Translations under genes and position numbers: made by a program
NCBI RefSeq assembly: GCF_905475395.1
Contig: NC_058337.1
Location: 64,810,368-64,874,367, forward strand
Length of the DNA: 64,000 nucleotides
Origin: Chrysoperla carnea
Lineage: Eukaryota > Arthropoda > Insecta > Neuroptera > Chrysopidae
Direction of reading: 5' to 3'
Notes under the pieces: generated by a model
What the model was told of the DNA's origin: nothing
The model's database searches: none
The model's input: the letters and a program-made list of their open reading frames with translations, nothing else
Shown here: positions 1 to 10,602 of the stretch, in pieces
How the letters are laid out: each line of letters starts with the position of its first letter
Numbering within the stretch: the stretch's first letter is position 1

Positions 1-85
1 AAATGATTAACAATATCTTCAGGCATAATAGTATTATACAGAATGTACGATTTACGTATATTCATATTAATATCACGAGTATAAC

Positions 86-306
86 AGAGTACATGCGTTA
101 AGCAATGCATCTAAGTGAGAGATGTTATATACATGTGTTGAAGCTACGATATGCGTTGAGATAGTTGTAAGACGCTTGGAGATTGTAAGTTTCTTAGTTG
201 AATAGATGAACTACAACAGATAAGCCACGATACAAGTCACTTTTGCAATTTTATATAACACCTGTAATACGTCTTACTAAAATGCATTGCTTAACGCATG
301 TACTCT
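86..306. repeat. Fold-back repeat with 25-bp perfect inverted arms
   Basis: Bases 86-110 and 282-306 are perfect reverse complements (core GCGTTAAGCAATGCAT), separated by about 170 bp. The arm resembles part of the larger palindrome at 1202-1529, which also carries a GAGAGTACAT...TTAAGCAATG stretch. This is therefore probably a diverged or truncated relative of that element. No transposase is present, so it would be non-autonomous. I cannot see clear outer ends or a target duplication. Confidence 0.6.
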
Positions 307-618
307 GACTTACTCTTGATATATATATGCCTAGATGTAAATAGAATATTCTGTATAGGATGGTTCATGAGCATTCAAGAATCGATGGAAATATGGAGGT
401 TTAAACAGATTGAACTAGACAAAATGATTGCATGTATTTCGCGAGATGGTTCTGTCTTTGGGGTATATAAAAGCACCATGCAAAAGCTCTCATGAAGAGT
501 TTTCATGGAAAAAGACTTCAGTTCGTTTGCAACCAGGAAAAATCACTTGAGGATACTTAATGGCTTGCTTCCTGGCCATTGTAAACTCAATAACTAAATT
601 TATAAAATTTATCTCACA
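307..618. other. Intergenic, nothing recognised
   Basis: AT-rich sequence between the first fold-back repeat and the ZAD-like relic. A 65-codon open frame beginning at 298 overlaps the repeat arm and shows no motif, so it is not treated as a gene. Confidence 0.5.
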
Positions 619-763
619 ATGAACGATCTCTGCAGATTATGTCATGAAGACGAGATCAGAATGCGCATTCAGTGCGAATGCGAAAACATCTCTTCAAAAA
701 ACGCCATTACTTAGGATGAACTGACCTCAGCTCAAGAAAAAATTAATGAAATGTTGCTCAAAG
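619..763 (+). pseudogene. ZAD-like first exon, broken by an in-frame stop
   Basis: From the ATG at 619 the translation begins MNDLCRLCHEDEIR, with the C-x2-C pair and spacing that open a ZAD domain as in the two intact ZAD genes here. It runs about 31 codons to a TAG near 712. The same frame then continues with DELTSAQEKINEMLLK, which resembles the amphipathic stretch that precedes the ZAD intron, and meets a GTATCT donor-like site at 764. No matching second exon with the other C-x2-C pair was found nearby. I read it as a relic of a ZAD gene. Alternatively it is a chance C-x2-C frame. The family call rests on motif and layout only. Confidence 0.33.
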
Positions 764-1201
764 GTATCTTGAAGTTTATGAAAACTATAAGACTCTTGGA
801 GCAACTCTCTTGAAAGGAAGGGATGTGCAACAGCTTAACTCAAAACTAACATAGTATAATGTTAAGAATATATAATTAATCTATAGTGAAAACTTGCTTT
901 CCCTACGGGCATGGAGTTGCTTAGGTTTGGACATAAACAAAAATTAGCTAAACAAATAATATTTATTCTTATTTCTATTAAACTTCATCGCCATCGAAAA
1001 TAGTTTCATCTGAAAATCAGTGGATACACTTAGAGCTTTATGATGCAGCGTCTAAGACAGATAGTATACTATGCTGACAATAATTAACATATCTTCTATC
1101 TGTGCAATCCCCATGAATACATGTTTTGTATAAACATTAATACTTCCTCTCCCCGTTCCCTTAGAATTAAGTGAAATAAAGTGTATTACTGCTTCAACCT
1201 T

Positions 1202-1529
1202 ATACCGAGCGTTTAATTCACACTTTCACATGGCGCATCCAACGAGTATGAGAGAGTACATCCATATGTGTACATTAAGCAATGTGTTTAAGAAAGAGAG
1301 ACTATTATAGGTAAGTTTTCTTGCATATGTTGTAACTTCGGTAGTAGACACACAGCATAGTAGCGAACCCATCGTTGAGTTGCATGTTCACTACTACGCA
1401 GTGTGTCAAGAAAACTTACCTATAATAGTATCTTTTTCTTAAACACATTACTTAATGCATGCATATATATGTACACTCTCACACTCGTGGGATACACTAT
1501 GCGAAAGTGTGAATTAAACGCTTGGTATA
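1202..1529. mobile_element. Long palindromic (fold-back) MITE, about 330 bp
   Basis: The ends TATACC(G)AGCGTTTAATTC and its complement GAATTAAACGCTTGGTATA delimit a nearly full-length palindrome. Its arms can be followed for well over 100 bp, through a TTACTTAATG/CATTAAGCAATG block and a 24-bp block around CTATTATAGGTAAGTTTTC, to a short unpaired centre near 1330-1395. The termini sit in TA, which fits TA-targeting elements of the Tc1-mariner type, though the superfamily is an inference. It has no coding capacity. The smaller inverted repeat at 86-306 looks related. Confidence 0.75.
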
Positions 1530-1689
1530 TTAGGACTGAATCAGTGTTCTTAGAACTATATTATGTTTAATCCGTTTGGTGTGGTCTTAATATAAAACCC
1601 CTTTAATCTCAAGTTCTCGCATCAATACGACTTCAATAATGGTTTTATTAAACAACAATCTCTTTTCTTGTCCCACTCATTATGTTGTC

Positions 1690-2168
1690 AAACATTTATA
1701 TGTTACTAGAGTGATACCCACCCGCTTCGCTATGTTTAAAAGTAAAGATTGATAAAGATTGCTAATTAATAATTAGTAATTATTTTTTTACACAGGTAAA
1801 ATATATTTATGGTTTTCTATTTTTTTTAACGTATAATAGCTGTAATGATTCACTGAGTATATTAGAAAATAAGGCCGTGAAATATTTTATATTGACTATT
1901 TTTACAGAAACCTGTAATTTATGGTAAAGTCAAATGACTACTTTTACAGAAATCTGTAATTTATGGTAATGTCAAATTAAATTAATCTTTAATTTTTTTT
2001 TTTTTTTTTTTTATTAATATATCTTTATAAATTATATCTCATGTGTTATTCTGAAGATTGAGTTATATTGCTGTACAGTTTCATTAAAAACCATTCGCTA
2101 GTTTTACCGTGAAAGCGTAGCAAACAAACAAACAAACAAACATGCTTACTTTCGCATTTATAATATAT
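1690..2168 (+). repeat. Retroposon-like fragment with CCCGCTTCGCT and (CAAA)n tail
   Basis: It begins near a GATACCCACCCGCTTCGCT motif and ends with a run of CAAA units (2121-2140) followed by TTACTTTCGCATTTATAAT. That kind of 3' end is widespread in non-LTR retroposons and their SINEs in insects. A poly-T run lies inside at about 1988-2011. The CCCACCCGCTTCGCT motif recurs in reverse at about 54069-54083. No reverse transcriptase frame survives. The element class is inferred, not proven. Confidence 0.45.
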
Positions 2169-5100
2169 AGAGATTGCAGTCCTAACATTTTACATAACAA
2201 TTTTGGTAAACATTTGAATCATGTTCACGGAGCAAAAACAGGATCAGATTCTGTCCAATGTCTTTTACTTTTGTTATGGTTGAATAAACTATTTAATAAA
2301 ACTTCAATACTTTATTGCTTGTTGAAAATTTATCGTCATCACCCTATATTGTTTTGAGTTTATCAACGGTATTAAAGAGCCTAATTATAAAGAATATAAT
2401 TTTATTATAGAATATAAATAAACTTGTTGCTAAAATTATCTAAATCACTGTCATTATACGTGGAAAAATAAACAGATGGATATATTTACTGAGAATTATC
2501 GATAAATTACTATTAATTTTTCAATTAACTAATCAATTATTCTTTTTATGTAAATTTATAAATTAGTATTTAATGAATACTTTTACTATATGTAATAATT
2601 TTTTAGTTGAAATTAAAAGCTTTTATAATATCACAAATTCCTACAAATATGTAATTGCATCAAAGATTCCGTACTTACATGAAAATATTAAGTACCGAAG
2701 CCCGAAAACAATATGGAAATAAACGTATATATACCCTGTAAGCACACTTAAGATAGGCATTCGTACAAAATATTTGATATTACTAGCATGAAATCAGTTG
2801 TCGTCAGATTTCGCGTTTCTTTCACAGGCTCAGAATAATGCATAATTCGCGATTTCGAGGTTCAAAGCATGAAAAACTCACTGTCGTCCCAGCTATTTTT
2901 TCGCTAATAAAAAATTCTCTCGACAGAACTGCAAAAAAAATTAGGAGAGTTGAAAGTAATGTGTTAAAATTAATAGTAAAAAATAAATCAAATAGCATCA
3001 CGTCGTTTTGTTCCGAGATTCTAATTTTGACGTAGGTACCTACATTATCAAAATTGGGAACTAAGACATTAATTATTTCGTGTTTTAAACGGTCAAAATT
3101 TCTGAAACTTTGGGATTTAATACTAAGCCCTATTCTTAGTCTTTGAAAAAAATTCGCTAAATTCTGTCGGAAAGTGAATTTTACCATAGTTTTAGCATAG
3201 GAACTGGAAGATATGCATAATTTTCTTTTTTTTTTTTTGCTTTACTAAGAGCTCATTCATGTAATAAACAACACCGAAAAATTTTATCTGAATAAATATA
3301 AAAACACCCAAGATAAAAGCCATCAAAGATTGTTTCTGACGTCGCAGTACCTGTCGGATTTCTCTGTCTAGTTAGTAGTTTAAAATGCTTATTTCATCTC
3401 TATTTCTTGGCCGATATTAATATTAATTTCACTTTTTGTCATCTCTTCTACGGTATTTTCATACTTTGTTAATAAATGGGAAAAGAGCCTGCGCAAATTC
3501 TCTATTTTGTGAATAAAAATTTTCAATTTAATGTTTTATTTGTAATAACTGATAAAATTTGATTAACAATTCAAAAATTACTCTTTCTATATAATTAAAA
3601 ATAAAAAGTTCAAATGAACGAATTCCTATACCTTATCGAATGTTCATACTTCGAGGTCAGTTGCATTCCAATTTTCCATTACGTGATAAAATTGCACAAA
3701 ACCTTGTGTACATAACAAACAATTACCTAATTAATAACAAAAATTCAACTATTCAAAATATAATCTTTGCATAGAAAGTCACATTCATTGGTTATATGTT
3801 CTTTGTGTGGTATCAAATTAACGAAATCATCAACAGATCCATGTGTGATGGAAAAATGGGTATCTTTTCATCATCATTCCTGCTGTCAAATCAGAGGTGG
3901 TGGTCATACAATTAGCCTTCACACCAATGCTACACAAAATTCAAAATAAATCCTGATCCTGAATTACTTGACCGAAGTGACTCCGTGAACAATTTTTCAA
4001 AGTCTTTACATATTTTAATGTAATAATAAATAATCACAGGTGAACGAACATCAATAATTTATTAATTTCGAACTAAATAAGTACTATGAATGTCAAGAGT
4101 GTCTATAGAAAATTCAATTACAGTAATAGAAAAGTGCTTTCAGAAACATTGAGCTTAAAATTTTTTCTCAACTTGATGTAGTTATTGCTCGAATATGAAT
4201 TACATAACGTCCTATGCCGGTTCGTTTGCTTATTTCCAAGTCGCTACCATGACAATAATGTTTTAATTTAAAAAATTTACTTTCAGCAAATTCCCTTCAA
4301 AGTAAATTTCCATTGCTTTTGTACCAATGGCGGATTTTACCAATAATAGAGGAGTCCAAGAAGGGATTTGGGCGTGACAAAATTTTTTTCAAATTATTTA
4401 AATGTACATTTTTTTAGCATATAATTAACCAACCATATCTTAGTCTGACGCCCTCGAGTTATTTCACCTATCTCAATTTCTTTTTTACTATTCTGATCGT
4501 CTGCCCTACGCGCGTCCCCCCATATTTAAGGCAAAAATTTGGTGAAGAATGGCCCAAGAAACCCCTTATATGTTAATCTGACGCGCTCGAGCTCCTACAC
4601 AAATCCCCACTTGGTATCCTCTACTACAAAATAAATTTCTTCAAATATCCATCTGATTTAAATTTTAAATATATAATACATAAGGAAATGCTTTTTACCA
4701 AATATCAATTTATTTGTTTTATAATTATCCTATTATAATCCCTTTCCTTAAATATGCAACCTCTAATATACTTTGCTTAATGCGACAAATGATAGGTTTT
4801 TTCAATTTTGCTTACAGGAAATTCGCTTGGTTAAAGCAGCTCCTGCATTACTGGACTTTTTATAACTCTATAATAATTTAAATGGTTATCTATTTATATA
4901 TTCTGTTTGTTTTATCTTTGATAAAATATTAACAAACAGCTAGTTAATAATATTTTTTATTTTATTGATTTTTTTAAGCTTTATTGTAAAGGGTGTATTG
5001 TTCTATCAAACGTACATATACTCGTATAATTTCAGATCGTCTCATAAATTTGACTTGACTTTTGTAACATCCATATTTTCGGAGTACCATTGATTAAATA

Positions 5101-5699
5101 AACAAAATTTCTTCAAAGCAGTCAATCTCATTGATTCAAAATATGGTATAAATATTCATTTGTTTCATAGACTTACTTATAAATAATATTATTAAAAACA
5201 TGTATTTACTACCTGATCATTTTTGCCAGAGGCTTTATATTTAGAAATATTTTTACGATTTTAGGGAGGAAGTTATAACTTATTTATTCGGTTAATATTT
5301 GTTTAGATAAACATTTATCATAACTAATGCTCTTAGTTCTATTAGCGATAGTATCTGGTAGTGATTAACCATAATGATGGGCAAAAGAATTTTCAAGCCT
5401 CGATGACAACGATTCTAGACTAAATTGTTTATTTGGCCATAATTTAAAAATATTTAACTCTGAATATCTTATACTATTGATTCTATGCTGTTCAGACTGT
5501 TACACTAATAAAAAAACATTAGTAATTGGAGTGATAAAAATTTTCTTGAGTAACATGAATGTTTGTTGAAACTTTCCTCAATAATACATGCAGAGTGAGA
5601 AAAGTTCGCGACTATGAAAACACTGTAAAATGAAAGTACATTAATTTTTACACATTATCTCTTTATGACCTTAAACTACATAAAAAAGCATTTGAGAAA
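2169..5699. other. Intergenic, no supported gene
   Basis: AT-rich DNA. Two overlapping short frames on opposite strands at 2822-3187 carry no recognisable domain. A short cysteine/histidine-containing frame at 3767-3949 (ICSLCG...) matches no finger spacing. A near-duplicate phrase, CTGACG(C)CCTCGAG, occurs at about 4445 and 4576, showing a local duplicated repeat fragment. Confidence 0.5.
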
Positions 5700-6912
5700 A
5701 TTGACACTCAAGTCGTAGATATTTTTGTGTTTTTTTTTGCATTTTTCTCCATTTTTTCAAATGGGTACCCCTTAAAAAAATTGCAAAAAGTCGAGAATTT
5801 TTTTGTATCTCCAATTTTGATAAAACTCAGTACATAAGGTAATTTTGACCCAAAAAAATATAAAAAACGGGTGCATTTGATGACTGTCCGAATAGTTTTT
5901 GAGATACGGACTAAAATCGTTCCAAATATTGCGATATCCCAGAAACTCTGCATCCAATCATTAAATTAACCTGATTTTTATACTTTTTGGATCAAAATTA
6001 CCCCATCTACTGAGTTTCATCAAATTCCAAACCAAAAATGGTTTTTGCGATTTTCTCGATTTTTTCAAAAGGGTGTTTACATTTATAATTTCTAAATTGA
6101 CCAAGTTTCATACAAACTTCCAACACTCATTTTAACTCCTTGACGGATTTATTTCCGAAAATCCTTTCTTAGTGCACACTTACGTAACTTAAGGAACGTA
6201 AATTAATATTTAAAATCGGTAATGTACTTTTTCAATTGATCGTTTTTATTTAATGTATCCAAAAAATTTCATCCGCTTTTTCAACACCTTCAGTTGAATT
6301 TTCAAAAATATTTTTTAGTGCTCTTCTACAGTGTCAAAAAGCCCACATGCAAATTTATATATATACTCCTAGTCCCAGTTGTTTTGGCTGTGAGTTCATA
6401 TGTGTTATCATCAGTCAGTAGTCAGTAAATTTTCACACTCGCTACTACACTGGACGTGCCATGCAGATAAACTGAAGTGATTGATTTTTTCCTTTTTTGA
6501 TTAGTGAGTGCTATATTTATTATTATTTATATTTATTATATAGCTATATCATAATTGTTTCAAATATTTCGTACAACGATAAAATATAGGTTCAAACTTT
6601 CAAATTATGTATAAAGAATAATTAAAAGTCTCTGTACATATTATAAATCACATAAAGTTAACAAAACCTTGGTAACATTACAAACATGCAACCGTTTAGA
6701 TATATTTGTCTATAAAATTATTGACATGGGTTTCCCATATACGAAATTCACATCCCCTTTTTAATCTTTTAGGAGATGAATTTATAAAAATCCATTCTTA
6801 GTGCTCACTAACGTCATTCAAGGAACTTGTGTGCAAAATTTCAGGCTTCTAGACCCAGCGGTTTGAGCTGTGCGTTGATCGATCAGTCAGCTTGAATTCT
6901 TATATATAGAGA
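5700..6912 (+). repeat. Degenerate interspersed repeat with internal duplication
   Basis: Two stretches share the order 'cttagtgc(a/t)cac... acgt...aaggaac' (about 6168-6200 and 6800-6832). Two others share an Inr-like CAGTCAG-rich tail after a TTTTGGCTGTG / TTTGAGCTGTG phrase (about 6380-6420 and 6861-6895), ending in a TATATATAGAGAT tail. The preceding 5700-6070 segment has imperfect repetition of 'GATTTTTTCAAA(A/T)GGGT'. This is typical of old interspersed repeat DNA. The open frames inside (for example 5708-5957, minus) are by-products of it. Confidence 0.45.
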
Positions 6913-9610
6913 TATTGTTTCCCCAACAACTATTGAAATAGATCAATTATTATGCAAACTAATAGATGGCCCTAAGATATATAATCGTTTAGAGCCACCT
7001 GGAGGAAGGCACCTTCAGAGAACTTAAGTAGTACAAACTTTTTCAGGGAATTGCAAATCTGTTTTAAATTAAAAACTATAATCTGTGGAAACAATCTCAA
7101 AGTAGGTAGTGGGCTAACACAATGATACATTTTACGTAAGAAATTTAAAAAAAAAAAAGCTAAACGAATGCAATATACCCAACGCAACATTAGAATCTAA
7201 TAAATAGCGCGTACAGCTCGCTATTGGTCTGTAAAAAATCATAGCCATCTCCAAGAAACTATTATTAATTATTAATTATCTTTTATCTTAATTTGTTTAC
7301 TATCCTTATTGTGCGTCCATTATAGTAAATTCTATAACTAATAATAAATACGATGAAAAGTCTTCTAATTCGATTTCAATTTACTAAACACGTAAGTGAT
7401 GTTAGTGTATGCAAATCAGATAACAATAATAATGTACCCATAGTTTATGATGCTGTATATACTTAGTTCTAAAGTGAATATATTCATATATTAAATTAAA
7501 TAGTTTAATCACCACCAAGAACAAATGTCCAACTTACCAATCCCCTCCATCCAGCATATACTTTAAACCTTCATTTCCCTTCCCAAACATAATTGACTCG
7601 CTTGGTCGTATATACATGTATGTGACATTTCTGTCAACTAATTTCCCAAACATGTTGATCCTTGAGAATAATTTAATGAAGTAACGTAGGAATAGGGATG
7701 ATAGTGGTATCAAAACTTATGTTCGTCCATTTGGTCATGTTATTTTCTATCATATTTGTTGACCAACATAGAAAGCATCTCTTTGTCTATCTATCCATTG
7801 GCGATTCACCGTTATATACGATATAGAAAATACTATGACATATCTTCGTTTTGTGCTTGTCTCTACATACTTCCAAAGGTAATGCAAAAACACCCACGAG
7901 ACCTCTCTGGTTACATTTGTATATATATAGGTATATATATAAGTTAGTGACGGTATCACAAGGTTCCGGATTTATGAACATACTATATAGTACATATATA
8001 TCTTCCTCATCGGATTCGCTTGCATAATGCTCCGGATAGATACATAGTCTCTAATATAGATATACCTTTACCCATAATATACCTTAACCGTAGAAGAATC
8101 CAAAGTACATAACAAAGTTGAACATGGTACCTACCATCGCAGTCAACTGAATTAAATCACAAGTACATATCCAATATACAGGTGTTTTTAATGTCAAGAT
8201 ATACATAGAGAAAAGTTTTTCCATAATTTCGTTCTTTTCAAACTTTGAACCCATAGATTTAAACAACCGTTTTATTTAAACTTGAGATAATAAGTACTCT
8301 CTAATCACAAACACCGTTCGAAATAAACATCGTGTATTCTCCCAGTGAATAGAGCGTTCTTTTTTTTCAAAATTTGTCTCTGAAAAATTATAATGGTATA
8401 CGGTGGTTAAAGCTAAGCTTTCCTATAACTCCGATTGATTTAAAATTTGACCAAGAGAAGGTTTTCAAAGAAATCTTGAAACCCCAATAAATAAAAATTA
8501 TATCATGCAAAGTGGGGATTTGCCGAAGGGGTGGTAAACTTTGGTTCATTATAAATGTAGCCCTAAATTTTTTATTTACAAGATATTTTTCTTAAATTTA
8601 ATTTATTAATTTTAGTTAGATACTTATTTGATTTTTTAAAGAATTTAAATTTATAGCTACTTTTAGATTTTCTGTAGGATATAATTGTGGTATTAGTTTA
8701 AAAAAGACATATTTCTGATTTAGTCAACCCAATATGTGAGTACTTACATTACGTTTGATTAGGATATTTATTATGACTTTACAAAAAAATTGCATTGTAC
8801 TTACTTTAAATTTTCTCGGTTTTCTTCAGCTTTGATAACTTTCACAACTCAATTTTTTTTAAATGATAAAACAAAATTTTGACCAAAAATAAAGATTGAC
8901 AGTTTTAAAAACATTTTTGCATTTATTCAAAATTCATGGCAACCTGAATCGATTGAAAAAGTTTTAGTTTGCCGGGTAACGTAGATGTCGGTTTTTTGGT
9001 GTCTGTTGCAGTTTTTTTGGTTTTAACTCCCAAACAGCAAACAAAGATCGTGCGATAAGGAACAGTTTCAATAGTTCCAAAAATGGCATAGGTACAGAAG
9101 TACCGATAGTAATACAAATAGTACTCATATATGGTGAAAAACCATGTCTTGAACGGGTATAGTAAGAATATGGTGGTTTAACGCGCTATTTTTGTGTTTA
9201 ATGTAAAATGTTTGCACAAACAATTTTTGGACTAAAGTTATAAACTTAATTACCCAGTTTCCCTTGAATAAAAGTAGCATTGAAAAATCATCAAATTAGC
9301 CGCGTGTGAATTCCATTATTGCAGTTCCGTTAGAGATGTTCATACTGATGCTAAAATTTTAATAGAAAGAAATTCATCCTGTTTTATAATAATATTTCTA
9401 TTTACCGAAATAGAAATAGAATGTTTCGAATTTCAAATAGTGTTTTATATATGTACACTATTACTTACTGTGTGTAGTCAAACCCACACCAAATTATTAC
9501 GTTTGCAAAATACATATGAGAAGAAATGGTTTACCTACATTGATTCACCAAACGCAAATGAAATAAATAGAAAATACATACATATTACATTATATAGGTA
9601 CGTTACGTTA
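6913..9610. other. Intergenic, no supported gene
   Basis: AT-rich, with a TA/GTATATA-rich patch at 7915-7945 and about 8000. Around 8395-8560 is a stretch resembling the repeat at 28290-28960 (shared phrase GGGGTGGTAAAC). Short frames at 7750-7981 and 8923-9117 show no domain. Confidence 0.45.
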
Positions 9611-10265
9611 TACAGGGCGTTCTGTTATTGACTGCAGAACGTGGGCCTACAGAATAAGCTCATAAGGACGAAGGAAAAAGTTATTTACCAATTTTGGAAC
9701 TGAGGCCTACTTTGCAAGATAATTTACAAAATAAATTAATAAAATATTAATAAAAAATAATCGAATAATAACTTTATCGAATCACAATTCAATAAAATAT
9801 TGAAGGCAGGTAGGAGGTGGTTATAAATTCTATTTACATATATAAAATAAAACACTCAAAAAATGCATAATATTATTTGTGTTATAAAATAAAATAATCA
9901 TCATAGCATGTCTGAATTAGTTGATTGGGTCACCATCAGTTTAGATTATTGTATGCATATTGACATAATATAGTAGTGGGAATGGTTGTATCTATGTACA
10001 ATGTAACACATCCTACTTATTCTTCTTCTCTTATTATTATTATTATTTCTTAGTTTATGTAATAATACAATACCAGCCTTCAAAATTTTATTGAACTGTG
10101 ATTCGATAAAGTTATTTACTTTTTGTTAATATTATGTTAATTTATTTTGTTAAGTATCTCGCAAAGTAGGCCTCAGGACCAAAATTGGTATATAACTTTT
10201 TCCTTCGTCTTTATGAGCTTATTCTGTAGGCCCACGTTCTGCAGTCAATAAAAGAACACCCTGTA
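9611..10265. mobile_element. Non-autonomous element with about 200-bp terminal inverted repeats
   Basis: The left end starts ACAGGGCGTTCTGTTATTGA and the right end is its near-complement, finishing AAAGAACACCCTGTA. The match continues inward through GACTGCAGAACGTGGGCC, ATAAGCTCATAA and AGGCCTACTTTGC to about 9800 on the left and about 10080 on the right. The insertion site is TA-like. The central 280 bp has no open frame and contains a (TTA)n run near 10030-10050. A diverged copy of the left end lies at 57601-57660, so this is a dispersed family. Confidence 0.78.
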
Positions 10266-10602
10266 TACAGGATGATTTAAATAAGTGTCCGTCATTTTTG
10301 GGACTTATTCTTGGCAACAAAACATTTTAAATTATTCTTATAAATGAGGGGCCATAAACAGCCCCTTTGGAATCGTTATCATATCGGATTTGTACAAAAA
10401 CCATAGTGGTTATTTTAACGAAAAGTAACTTTTGTGTGAAATTTTTTTTGAAAATCCAACGGACTTCACACAAATCTTAATGATGTTTTGTCCTCTTTTC
10501 CAAAAGTTTTACTCTATCTCTAACAATATTGTTAGAGAAAGGACAAAATTGTTCAAAAGCTGTTAGTGATAGAGGAAATTAAAATGAAAATTGCCCTGTA
10601 TA
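10266..10602. mobile_element. Putative MITE abutting the preceding element
   Basis: It starts TACAGGATGATTTAAATAAG, directly against the right end of the preceding element, and ends TTGCCCTGTATA. This gives short imperfect inverted ends with a TA-type site. A small internal hairpin (CTCTAACAATATTGTTAGAG) lies at about 10517-10536. Similar 'TACAGG(G/A)T' ends are frequent in insect MITEs. No coding capacity is seen. Confidence 0.45.

Noticed and set aside
2822-3187. 121-codon minus-strand frame
   Set aside because: Phe/Ile/Asn-rich composition typical of AT-rich noncoding DNA, with an overlapping open frame on the other strand and no motif.
3767-3949. Frame with ICSLCG and His-rich stretch, considered as a zinc-binding exon
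   Set aside because: Cys and His spacing fits neither C2H2, THAP, BED nor ZAD, and no phase-compatible neighbours were seen.
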